Source: Actinospica robiniae DSM 44927
GTDB taxonomy: Bacteria; Actinomycetota; Actinomycetes; Streptomycetales; Catenulisporaceae
Length of the DNA stretch: 64,000 nt
Reading direction: 5' to 3'
Assembly (NCBI RefSeq): GCF_000504285.1
Contig: NZ_KI632511.1
Coordinates: 3,593,372-3,657,371, forward strand
The position numbers and the translations under genes are program-made. Positions 25,778 to 33,597 of this stretch are shown here, one piece after another (position 1 is the stretch's first letter; every line of letters starts with the position of its first letter). The notes beneath the pieces were generated by a model. The model saw nothing but the letters and a program-made list of their open reading frames with translations. It searched no databases and was not told the DNA's origin.

Positions 25778-27147
25778 GGCAGTTCCACCACCAGGAGTGT
25801 CGGGCCGCCGGCCGGACTGTCGACGGACATGGTCCCGTCCAGGGAGCGCACCCGCTGGCCCAGGCCGCGCAGTCCGGATCCGCGGCTCGGGTCCGCGCCG
25901 CCGCGGCCGTCATCGGACACGATCACCCGCAGCAGGCCGCCGTCCTGTTCGACCACGATGTCGACCCGGCGGGCCTGGGCGTGCTTCGCCACGTTGGTCA
26001 GGGCTTCGGAGACCACGAAGTAGGCGACCGTCTCCACCGCGCGCGGCGGCCGTTCGGGCAGCTCCACCAGCAGGCGCACCGGCACCGGGGAACGGGCGGT
26101 GATCCCGGACAGGGCCGCGTCCAGGCCCATCTCGTCGAGCACTGCCGGGTGCAGCCCGCGGACGAAGTCGCGCAGCTCCTCGAGGGCCAGCTTGGCCTCG
26201 TCGTGGGCCTGCTCGATCGCGGTGCGCACCGACTCGGGCACCTCGGTCAGGGTGGTGCGCGTCATGCCCAGATTCAGGGCCAGGGAGACCAGGCGCTGTT
26301 GCGCGCCGTCGTGCAGATCGCGTTCGATCCGGCGGCGCTCGGCGTCCGCGGCGTCGATCATCTCGGTGCGGCTCTGGGTGAGCGTCTCGACCCGGCGGGT
26401 CAGCTGGTCCTTGCCGCTGAGCGAGAGCAGCCCGTGCGCCAGCGCCACGTTGAGCCGGACGGCGGCCTGCGCGGCCCACGGCGCCAGCAGGAGGGCTGCC
26501 AGCCCGCACACGGTCAGCGCCACGATCCGGCCCACGCCGTGCACCGAGTAGCCGAACAACCCGTACCCGGCCGGCCACGCCCACGACCACAGCGCGATCG
26601 TGCCGAACACCACCCCGGCGAGCCACAGACCCAGCACGATCGTGCAGCCGAGCCCGTCGACCAGCAGCGACAGGGCGTGGTAGGCGAGGCGGCGCCAGTT
26701 GCCGGCGGACTTCGTCGCGACCCAGACGGACCGCCACCAGACGGGCTGCCGCTCGGCCGGCGGCGGGGGCGGGATGTCGACCCCGAGCAACGCGCGGAAG
26801 CGCGCCAGCTGCCATCCGGTGAACCGGCGCCCGCACCAGTAGAGCGCGGCGAGGAAGGGCAGCGCCAGGACGGTCGTGGGCAGGAGGGCCAGCGCGACGG
26901 AGGCGAGCGTCAGGACGGTCGTGGAGGTCACCAGGGCCACGGGGAGACCCGAGGCGATGAAGAAGGTCTCGCGCCATGCGGCGGCCGTGAGCGGAGCGCG
27001 TAACGCCGTGGAGGCGAGGTGCCGCGGGCTCGCGCCCCGGGCGGGTGCCTGCCGCTGGTGCTGTTCTTCGGCGGACTGCTCCGGCTCCGGCCGCGGATCG
27101 GGCCGCGGACCGTCGTCGCAGCCCTCTGGGGTCCCGGTCGGCGTCAT
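25765..27147 (-). CDS. Sensor histidine kinase (HisKA_3, NarX type)
   Basis: 460 residues from ATG 27147. The polar N-terminus (about 60 residues) is followed by a DUF1707-like/sensor membrane region with four to five helices (LPVALVTSTTVLTLASVALALLPTTVLALPFLAALYW, LVDGLGCTIVLGLWLAGVVFGTIALW, IVALTVCGLAALLLAPWAAQAAV). The dimerisation/phosphoacceptor helix is ERRRIERDLHDGAQQRLVSLALNLG with the phospho-His in LHD. The ATPase domain shows the N box VVSEALTNVAKHAQA and the G boxes SDDGRGG and GSGLRGLGQRV. It senses an unknown envelope or compound signal. Its gene diverges from the MMPL exporter over a 133-bp promoter region. Confidence 0.92.
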   Translation of the reverse strand: MTPTGTPEGCDDGPRPDPRPEPEQSAEEQHQRQAPARGASPRHLASTALRAPLTAAAWRETFFIASGLPVALVTSTTVLTLASVALALLPTTVLALPFLAALYWCGRRFTGWQLARFRALLGVDIPPPPPAERQPVWWRSVWVATKSAGNWRRLAYHALSLLVDGLGCTIVLGLWLAGVVFGTIALWSWAWPAGYGLFGYSVHGVGRIVALTVCGLAALLLAPWAAQAAVRLNVALAHGLLSLSGKDQLTRRVETLTQSRTEMIDAADAERRRIERDLHDGAQQRLVSLALNLGMTRTTLTEVPESVRTAIEQAHDEAKLALEELRDFVRGLHPAVLDEMGLDAALSGITARSPVPVRLLVELPERPPRAVETVAYFVVSEALTNVAKHAQARRVDIVVEQDGGLLRVIVSDDGRGGADPSRGSGLRGLGQRVRSLDGTMSVDSPAGGPTLLVVELPCAS

Positions 27148-27195
27148 GGGCACAACCCTAGTGAACCGTGTCAGGGCCGGAAATCCGGCAGACTC

Positions 27196-27231
27196 CCGTT
27201 TCCAGCTGTACCTAGGTACAGCTGGAAACGG
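27196..27231. promoter_or_regulatory. 36-bp perfect palindrome in a divergent promoter
   Basis: The half CCGTTTCCAGCTGTACCT (27196-27213) is followed directly by its exact reverse complement (27214-27231), centred on CCTAGG. It lies between the divergent starts of the kinase gene (27147) and the MMPL exporter gene (27281). The inner TGTACCTAGGTACA looks like a NarL-type response-regulator site, and the outer arms extend it. It is the natural operator for the neighbouring regulator. Confidence 0.8.
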
Positions 27232-27280
27232 CATCGGGCGGTACTGACCGGAGGGGGTCGGCTGCCGGATCCTGAACAGC

Positions 27281-29434
27281 ATGCTTACACGAATGGGACT
27301 GTTCTGCTTCCGCCGGTACCGGTGGATCTTGATCGTCTGGCTGGTCGTGATGGCCGGAGGCGGGGCCGCCATCGGCCCGGTCTTCAGCGATCTGAGCAAC
27401 GGCACGACGCTCTCGGGCACCGAGTCGGCGCAGGCCAGCGACGCGATCCAGAACGGCGTGGACTACGGCATCACCTACTACGTGCTGGTCAACGGGGTCG
27501 ACCCGAACGCGCCGGCCACGCAGCAGGCGCTGTCCTCGGCCGAGTCCGACACGCGGGCGATCACCGGGGTCAAGTCGGTGACCGGCCCGACGATCGCCCA
27601 GGACGGCAAGGCCCTGTCGCTGACCGTCGTGCTGGACAAGGCGGACTCGCAGTACCTGCCCTACACCGACTCGCGCGCCCGGATGCAGCAGCTCTCGACC
27701 GCGCTGCCCGGATCCACGGTGCTGATCGGCGGCGGCGACCTGATCAGCGACGAGGCCAACGACGCGATCCAGAGCGACCTGACCCGCGCCGAGGAGCTGT
27801 CCCTGCCGGTGACCCTCGTCGTGCTCGTGTTCATCTTCGGCGGGGTGGTCGCCGCCTCGCTGCCGGTGCTCGCCGCGCTGGGCACCGTGGCCGGCGGGTT
27901 CGGCATCCTGATGTGCCTGTCCGGCCTGTTCCAGCTCGACGGGAACGCGGTCACGGTGGTCAGCCTGCTGGGCCTGGCCCTGTCGATCGACTACGGGCTG
28001 CTGCTCGTGGTCCGCTACCGCGAGGAGCTGACCCGCACCGACGACCGGGCCGAGGCGGTCGCCCGCACCTGGCGCAGCGCCGGACGCACCATCCTGTTCA
28101 GCGGCCTGACCGTGGCCGCGGCGCTGACCAGCCTGCTGGCCTTCGACATCGGACCGCTCAGGATCATGGGCGTGGCCGCGATCAGCACGGTCGCCGTGGC
28201 GATCCTGGCCTCCCTGACGCTCACCCCGGCGATGCTCGGCCTGTGCGGCGCGCGGGTCAAGCCCTCGCAAAAGCAGATCGCCCGGCAGGCCGCCGCGGCG
28301 GCGGCCGCGGGCGTCGACGACCCGGCCGAGCACGGCTTCTTCGCCGGACTCGCCCGGATCACCCAGCGCCGGCCGCTGATCATGACGATCGCGTGCCTGG
28401 CGCTGCTGCTGGCGATCGCCTCGCCGCTGCTGGGCACCGTGATCAAGGTCCCGCAGCTCGAGGCCCTGCCGCAGAGCCTGGAGTCGGTGCAGGTGGCCAA
28501 CGAGCTGTCGGGCGAGTTCGGCCTGACCTCGCAGCCCGGCGTGGAGGTCGTCGCCCGCACCGACACGGCGTCGCTGAACGCCTACGCGGCCCAGTGGCGC
28601 AGCGACCCTGAGGTGCTGCGGGTGGAACCGGCGACGGCGGTGAACCCGCACCTGTCCACGGTGATCCTGGCGGTCAAGGGCGACGACCAGACCGCGGCCG
28701 CGCGGGCGCTGGTGGAACGGCTCAGGGCGGACCGTCCGGCCGGCGTCCAGTCCTGGGTGGCCGGCGACGCGGCCAACCTGATCGATCTGAACGACCGCTT
28801 GGAGTCGGGGCTGCCGCTGGCGGCCGGCATCACCGTGCTGGCCATGGTGATCCTGCTGTTCCTGATGTCCGGCTCGCTGATCATCCCGATCAAGGCCCTG
28901 CTGATGAACGCGCTCTCGCTCTCCGCGTCCTTCGGCGTGCTGGTGGCGGTCTTCCAGCACGGGCATCTGGCCGGTCCGCTCGGCATGCTGGTGGTCGGCG
29001 GGCTGAACCCGTACATGATCGTGATCGTGTTCACCTTCGGATTCGGCCTGTCCATGGACTACGAGGTCTTCCTGCTCAGCCGGATCCGCGAATACCGGGC
29101 CGAGGGCGCCGATCCGGACACGGCGGTACGCCGGGGCCTGCAGCGCAGCGGCCGGGTGATCACCTCCGCGGCGCTGCTGATGCTGATCGTGTTCGCGTTC
29201 TTCGCCACCGCGAAGACGGGGCAGATCCAGGAGATCGGCCTCGGCCTGTTCGTCGCAGTACTCATCGACGCCACCGTCGTGCGCTGCCTCCTGGTGCCGG
29301 CGGTGATGACGCTGCTCGGCAGCGCCGCCTGGTGGGCTCCCGGCCCGCTGCGCCGCTTCCACGAACGGCGCGGCCTGACCGAGGAGCCGGCCGCGCCGGC
29401 CGGAGAGCCGGCGCTGGCGGACAGTTCCTCCTGA
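27281..29434 (+). CDS. MMPL-family RND exporter
   Basis: 717 residues. The two-half RND plan is evident: helix 1 (WILIVWLVVMAGGGAAIG), a large external loop, then helices 2-6 (LSLPVTLVVLVFIFGGVVAASLPVLAALG, TVVSLLGLALSIDYGLLLVVRYREEL, ILFSGLTVAAALTSLLAF), a second external loop and helices 7-12. The proton-relay motif of the second half is FGFGLSMDYEVFLLSRIREYR, and its first-half match is ALSIDYGLLLVVRYREEL. Actinobacterial MMPL pumps export lipids, siderophores and lipopeptides. Placed inside the NRPS cluster and opposite a two-component system, it is a good candidate for product export or self-resistance (inference). It ends 33 nt before a strong hairpin terminator. Confidence 0.92.
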   Translation: MLTRMGLFCFRRYRWILIVWLVVMAGGGAAIGPVFSDLSNGTTLSGTESAQASDAIQNGVDYGITYYVLVNGVDPNAPATQQALSSAESDTRAITGVKSVTGPTIAQDGKALSLTVVLDKADSQYLPYTDSRARMQQLSTALPGSTVLIGGGDLISDEANDAIQSDLTRAEELSLPVTLVVLVFIFGGVVAASLPVLAALGTVAGGFGILMCLSGLFQLDGNAVTVVSLLGLALSIDYGLLLVVRYREELTRTDDRAEAVARTWRSAGRTILFSGLTVAAALTSLLAFDIGPLRIMGVAAISTVAVAILASLTLTPAMLGLCGARVKPSQKQIARQAAAAAAAGVDDPAEHGFFAGLARITQRRPLIMTIACLALLLAIASPLLGTVIKVPQLEALPQSLESVQVANELSGEFGLTSQPGVEVVARTDTASLNAYAAQWRSDPEVLRVEPATAVNPHLSTVILAVKGDDQTAAARALVERLRADRPAGVQSWVAGDAANLIDLNDRLESGLPLAAGITVLAMVILLFLMSGSLIIPIKALLMNALSLSASFGVLVAVFQHGHLAGPLGMLVVGGLNPYMIVIVFTFGFGLSMDYEVFLLSRIREYRAEGADPDTAVRRGLQRSGRVITSAALLMLIVFAFFATAKTGQIQEIGLGLFVAVLIDATVVRCLLVPAVMTLLGSAAWWAPGPLRRFHERRGLTEEPAAPAGEPALADSSS

Positions 29435-29467
29435 CCTGACCAACCTGACCAACGCGAAACGCTTCAC

Positions 29468-29500
29468 GGGCCGCCGTCGGAGGACTTCCGACGGCGGCCC
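29468..29500 (+). terminator. Terminator of the MMPL gene
   Basis: GGGCCGCCGTCGGA (29468-29481), a 5-nt loop and the exact complement (29487-29500) give a 14-bp perfect stem 33 nt after the stop codon. A low-complexity GGCTACGG-type tract (29530-29590) follows, then the large inverted-repeat element. Confidence 0.85.
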
Positions 29501-29848
29501 ATTCGTGTGCGCGCACCACCCGTGAACCGCGGCCATGGGTACGGCTACGGCCGCGGATACGGCTGCGGCTGTGGGTACGGAGACAGCCACGGCTTATTGC
29601 GATTTGATGATCGGCTGAGCGCTGGTGGGGCGTGGGATGACGTGTCAGGTCAGGGTGAGGGCGGCCGCTTCGCGTCGCCCGTTTCGTCTGACCACCCGCC
29701 CACCCGTTGCGTTGACGGGGCGACCTGCAGTTTCAAGACGAAAAACGCCGCTGGCAGGCCCTTCCCTCGGAGAGAGTGCCGGGTTCGCGTGGGTGCTGGC
29801 GTTGGCGGGGCCGGCTGAGGTTCGGGGTGGTCGGGTGCCGGGGGTGGG

Positions 29849-29997
29849 TTCTCTCCCCGGCCGGTCCCCGGAGGCAATCAGGAACCTGCCGAGAGCTCAA
29901 GCGGCGGAGATTTCCGCTCATGCTCGATCTTGCATCGCGCCGCTTGACCTCCCGGCAGGTTCCTGATCGGGCTTCGCCTGCCCGACCGAGGAGAGAA
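29849..29997 (+). repeat. 149-bp hairpin unit C
   Basis: Terminal repeats TTCTCTCCCCGGCCGG (29849-29864) and CCGACCGAGGAGAGAA (29982-29997) pair with two mismatches. Internal 28-bp arms at 29879-29906 and 29938-29965 pair with two mismatches around a 31-nt loop. Same orientation as unit A. Confidence 0.85.
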
Positions 29998-30201
29998 CCC
30001 ACCCCCTGAGGGTACGAGTCTGAGCCGCGCTCGGGCCGAGTCACGTCCCGCGGCCCGGCCACGCTCGATGCGGAAGGATTCTGCATCGCCGTTCTGTCTG
30101 GGCCGCCGTCTTCTTCTCTACTCCTTCAACGCCCGAGAGCCCGCCCGAGTGCCCGGAAATCTCCATGATTTTTGCTTATCCAGCGAAAGGACGGATTCGC
30201 C

Positions 30202-30233
30202 GTTTTTGTCGGTAGTGGCATCTAGCATGGAAG
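30202..30233 (+). promoter_or_regulatory. Conserved core box, second copy
   Basis: Matches the box at 14956-14987: GTTTTTGTCGG, a gap, CTAGCATGGAAG. Conservation between elements whose neighbouring bases differ suggests selection or recent spread. Function unknown. Confidence 0.3.
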
Positions 30234-30645
30234 GGTACGAGGGTCAGGGCTTGTGACGGAAGGGGCGGTGAACGCGATGGCTGCGCTGATGGCGGCGGGA
30301 CGTGGCCGAGAACGGTGCAGGATTTCCCCTCGGCGTGCGACCGAGTCGCACGATCCTGCGCAGTGCGTGAGCACCGGGCGGAACCGACCGGGGCGATGCA
30401 GAAACCTTCCGCACCGGGCACGGCCGGCCTGCAGGATTGCGCCGCGAGATCCGGGATCGGAGTCGATCACGCCGAGGCCATGCAGGATCTGACATCAGCG
30501 CGACCCGAGCACCGACCCTCCGCGCGGATCGAGGACCGGGACGGCCGGATCACAGCGATGCAGAATCCTTCCGCATCGAGCGTGGCCGGGCCACGGGATG
30601 GGTCTGGGCCCGAGCGCAGCTCGCACTAGACCCTCAGGGGGTGTG

Positions 30646-30794
30646 TTCTCTCCTCGGTCGGGCAGGCGAAGCCCGATCAGGGTTCTGCCGGGAGGTCAAG
30701 CGGCGCGATGCAAGATCCAGCACCAACGAGGGCCACCGCCGCTTGAGCTCCCGGCAGGTTCCTGATTGCCTCCGGGGACCGACCAAGGAGAGAG
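30646..30794 (-). repeat. 149-bp hairpin unit D
   Basis: Terminal repeats TTCTCTCCTCGGTCGG (30646-30661) and CCGACCAAGGAGAGAG (30779-30794) pair with two mismatches. Internal arms share the 20-bp core except for one base (TTGAGCTCCC in the right arm). Orientation matches unit B and is opposite to unit C. Confidence 0.85.
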
Positions 30795-30796
30795 GG

Positions 30797-30896
30797 CTCG
30801 GGGGCTCGTGGCCTCACCCTGTCGGTGGGAAAGTCCTTATGCTGCATAATTAATAGATCATGCTCTGAACTGGGCCTCCGTGGGACTTTCGTCTCA
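30797..30896. other. AT-richer insertion inside arm D with short inverted repeats
   Basis: Compared with arm B, arm D has about 100 extra bases just after its hairpin unit. They include GAAAGTCC (30829-30836) and GGACTTTC (30883-30890) around an AT-rich centre (GCATAATTAATAGATCATG), unusual in this GC-rich DNA. It looks like a minute insertion element or its remnant. Confidence 0.45.
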
Positions 30897-31275
30897 GCAC
30901 ACCCCCGACACCCGACCACCCCGAACCCCAGCCCGCCCCGCCAACGCCAGCACCCACGCGAACCGGCACTCTCTCCGAGAGAAGGGCCCCCGCCGGAGGC
31001 GAAATCTTGAAACCCCAGCCCACCCCGCCAAAGCAACGGGTGGGCAGGGCGGGCAAACGAAACCGAGGGCGGAGCGAAGCGGCCGCCCACACCACAACGA
31101 CCACCCCGACCCGACAGGCCGCGACGCTCCACGAGCACTCAGCCGATCATCAAATCGCTCTAAAGGCCACGGCTAAGGCCACCGCTGCGGCTGCGGCCAC
31201 CGGCGGGCAGAAAGACACGGCGGCCGGGACGTCTACCGTCCCGGCCGCCGTGATCCGTACCGCCACGCTGTGCCG

Positions 31276-32640
31276 TCAGTCCGCGAGGTGCAGTTCCTTC
31301 TCGAGCGCGGCGGCCTTGCGTCCGCCGAACCAGGCGAAGGCGAGGACCGCGAGCGCGGCCATCACCGCTCCGACGATGAACATGACCGTCTTCGACGTGT
31401 ACGAGTCGAGCAGCACGCCCGCGACGAGGGCGCCGAGGGAGTTGCCGCCGGAGGCGAGCAGGTTGGCGATCGAGCCCACCCGGCCCTGCATGTTCCCCGG
31501 CGTGGTGCGCATCGTGTAGACGATGCCCGCGACGTTGGCCACGCCGCCGCCGTAGAGCATCAGGGTGAAGATCACGGCCAGACCGACCGGGGTCTGCTCG
31601 AAGGCGATGCTGGTCATCAGCAGCGCCCAGGCCAGGTTCACGCCCATGATGATCCGGCGGATGCCGAAGCGGCGCATGAAGATCCCGCTGTGCAGGGCGC
31701 CGAACATGCCGCCGACGCCGCTGGCCGCGATGACCAGGCCGATGGTGGTGGCCGAGCCGCCGTGGCGGTGGATGATCACGATCAGGCCGAGCGCGAGGAT
31801 CTGGAACAGGATGTTGCTGGCCGCGATCAGCATCAGGGCCCTGCGGAGGTAGAGCTGCGACCAGACGAACTTGAAGCCCTCGGCCAGGTCGCCCACCGGC
31901 GTGCGCTTGTTCTCGCTGCGGGTCACGCTCAGGTCGCGCCGGATGAACATCAGCGTGCCGAGCGAGATGAAGTGGGCGATCACGGTCGAGGCGAACGGGA
32001 CCCAGCGGAAGACCGCGAACAGCAGCGTGCCCAGCGGCTGGCCGACGAGGCCGGCCGCCTGGTTGCGCGCCTCGTTGCGGGACATCGCCGAGCCGATCTG
32101 CTCCTCCTCGACCACGGTGAAGACCGCGGCGCGTTCGGCGAGCAGGTAGAGGATGGTCAGGCTGCCCTCGACGAAGGCGACGACCATCAGCTGCGGCAGC
32201 CAGACGTGCCCGAGGGCCACGGCGGCGATGACGCTGCCGATCGCGATGATCCGGCCGATGTCGCAGCCGATCATCACCTTGCGCCGGCCCCAGCGGTCCA
32301 CCAGCAGTCCGGCGGGCAGCTGCATGAACAGGCTGGGCAACAGCGCCGCGGTGGACACGAAGCTGGCCTGGGCGGCGGAGCCGGTGTTCCAGAAGACCAG
32401 CAGCGTGTAGGCGATGGCGCTGACCCGGGAGCCGATGTAGGCGACCCCGGCGCCGACCCACAGCAGCAGGAAGTCGCGATTCTTGCCCAGGGGCACCTCG
32501 GCCTCGGCGGCGGCGCCGGCGTCTTCGGCCACGGCCTCGATCTCGGCGTCCGACACGGGATCCGGAACCAGATCCGCGAGCGGATCGGACTCGGGCGCGG
32601 AGAGGCGCAGCTGCTGATCTGACTTGTCGACGGTCGTCAT
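31276..32640 (-). CDS. MFS exporter (EntS/MFS_3-like)
   Basis: 454 residues from ATG 32640; the start overlaps the stop of the carbamoyltransferase-like gene by ATGA, so it is the last gene of the NRPS operon. After a 50-residue acidic cytosolic leader come 12 predicted helices in two sets. The inter-helix 2-3 motif is LLVDRWGRRKVMIGCDIGRII, and a second-half counterpart is SGIFMRRFGIRRIIMGVNL. It belongs to the group that exports siderophores and peptides (EntS-like), so peptide product efflux is likely. The C-terminal region ends in ALEKELHLAD. A weak hairpin and the second large repeat element follow its 3' end. Confidence 0.9.
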   Translation of the reverse strand: MTTVDKSDQQLRLSAPESDPLADLVPDPVSDAEIEAVAEDAGAAAEAEVPLGKNRDFLLLWVGAGVAYIGSRVSAIAYTLLVFWNTGSAAQASFVSTAALLPSLFMQLPAGLLVDRWGRRKVMIGCDIGRIIAIGSVIAAVALGHVWLPQLMVVAFVEGSLTILYLLAERAAVFTVVEEEQIGSAMSRNEARNQAAGLVGQPLGTLLFAVFRWVPFASTVIAHFISLGTLMFIRRDLSVTRSENKRTPVGDLAEGFKFVWSQLYLRRALMLIAASNILFQILALGLIVIIHRHGGSATTIGLVIAASGVGGMFGALHSGIFMRRFGIRRIIMGVNLAWALLMTSIAFEQTPVGLAVIFTLMLYGGGVANVAGIVYTMRTTPGNMQGRVGSIANLLASGGNSLGALVAGVLLDSYTSKTVMFIVGAVMAALAVLAFAWFGGRKAAALEKELHLAD

Positions 32641-33584
32641 GTCCGCTGGTCCACCTCGGTATCGGTTCCCTGGCACCACTCGAGCACCGCCATGGCGCTG
32701 TACATCTTGTTCGCGGCCTGCTGGAACGCGATGCTCTGCGGCCCGTCGAGCACCTCCGAGGTGACCTCCTCGCCGCGATGCGCCGGCAGGTCGTGCATGA
32801 ACACCGCCTCCGGGCTGGTCTGCCACAGGTCCCGGACGACCTGGAAGGGGGCGAATATCTCCCGCCAGTTCGGGTCCGGCTTCGTGGTCCCGGTGGTCTG
32901 CCAGCGGGTCGTGTAGATGACGTCCAGCGCCTCGGGCAGCTCGTCCATGTCGTGTCTCTCGGCGAAGGCCCCCTTGGACGCCTCCGCCTGGTTCCGGGCG
33001 CGGGCCGCGATCGCCGGGTCCAGGCCGTATCCGGGCGGAGTGCGCACCTCGAATTCGAAGCCTTCGATCCGGGTCAGGGCCAGTGCGAGGGCCGCCGCGG
33101 TGTTGTTGCCCTCGCCGATGTAGAGCAGCCGCAGGTCCTCCAGCCGGCCGAAGTGCCCGAGCAGCGTGGTCAGGTCCGCCAGCGCCTGGGTCGGGTGCTC
33201 GTCCGCGGTCATCGCGTTGACCACCGACATGCCGCCCTCGGCCGCCCAGCCGCGCAGCTGCGCCGGGTCGCCGGCGGTCCGCGCGACCAGGACGTCGAGC
33301 ATCCGCGCGAACACCCGGCCGGTGTCCTCGTAGGTCTCGCCGGTGTTGGTCTGCAGATCGCCGGGCCCGTACGGGACCACGCCGGCGCCGAGGCGCAGCG
33401 CGCCGCTGGAGAACGCGGTCCTGGTCCGGGTGGAGGTCTTGGCGAAGTAGGTGCCGACCACCTTTCCGGCCAGGGGCGCGGCCCGTTCGCCGTCGGCGAA
33501 CCGGCGGCCGCGCTCCACGATCCGGCGCAGGTCAGTGTCGGACAGGTCGTCGATCGATATCAGGCTTCGTGTTCGCACTGCCAT
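32637..33584 (-). CDS. Ornithine/aspartate-carbamoyltransferase-like enzyme
   Basis: 315 residues. The carbamoyl-phosphate site is conserved: KTSTRTRTAF (Ser51-Thr-Arg-Thr-Arg55) and DEHPTQALADLTTL. The amino-acid site differs from ornithine transcarbamoylase: the usual HCLP is HDLP in FMHDLPAHRGEEVTSEVLDG, and the second-half SMG-type loop is altered. Cys to Asp at this place would change recognition of the amino substrate. VioL-type carbamoyltransferases in tuberactinomycin pathways come from this superfamily. With SbnA/SbnB-like 2,3-diaminopropionate enzymes in the same operon, the best guess is carbamoylation of the beta-amino group of diaminopropionate, giving beta-ureidoalanine, or of an ornithine residue (inference). 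It begins 13 nt after the large NRPS and overlaps the MFS gene. Confidence 0.85.
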   Translation of the reverse strand: MAVRTRSLISIDDLSDTDLRRIVERGRRFADGERAAPLAGKVVGTYFAKTSTRTRTAFSSGALRLGAGVVPYGPGDLQTNTGETYEDTGRVFARMLDVLVARTAGDPAQLRGWAAEGGMSVVNAMTADEHPTQALADLTTLLGHFGRLEDLRLLYIGEGNNTAAALALALTRIEGFEFEVRTPPGYGLDPAIAARARNQAEASKGAFAERHDMDELPEALDVIYTTRWQTTGTTKPDPNWREIFAPFQVVRDLWQTSPEAVFMHDLPAHRGEEVTSEVLDGPQSIAFQQAANKMYSAMAVLEWCQGTDTEVDQRT

Positions 33585-33597
33585 GCCTTGCCTCTCT

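Larger units (their letters stand above)
29599..31158. repeat. Large inverted-repeat element, second copy
   Basis: The ends at 29599-29619 and 31138-31158 (inner text GATTTGATGATCGGCTGAG) are 21-bp perfect inverted repeats. Homologous arms follow: a GCGGCCGCTTCGC-type hairpin, ACCCGTTGC, TTTCAAGA, CCCTTCnCTCGGAGAGAGTGCCGG and GTGGGTGCTGGCGTTGGCGGGG, each present in both arms in opposite directions. Next come hairpin units C and D, and a roughly 650-bp core with several TGCAGrAT motifs. It lies between the convergent MMPL and MFS genes, and no protein-coding gene is evident inside. GCCACGGCT flanks both sides (29586-29594 and 31166-31174), a possible target duplication, though the flanks are low-complexity. 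Short ORFs are artefacts. Confidence 0.75.

Noticed and set aside
30315-30570. Repeated TGCAGrAT motifs as a possible CRISPR array
   Set aside because: Spacings are irregular (82, 33, 51, 78 bp), the repeated unit is too short and no cas genes are present.
29625-31176. Short ORFs on both strands within the second large repeat element
   Set aside because: They follow the inverted-repeat symmetry, differ between copies and have no start signals or protein-like conservation.
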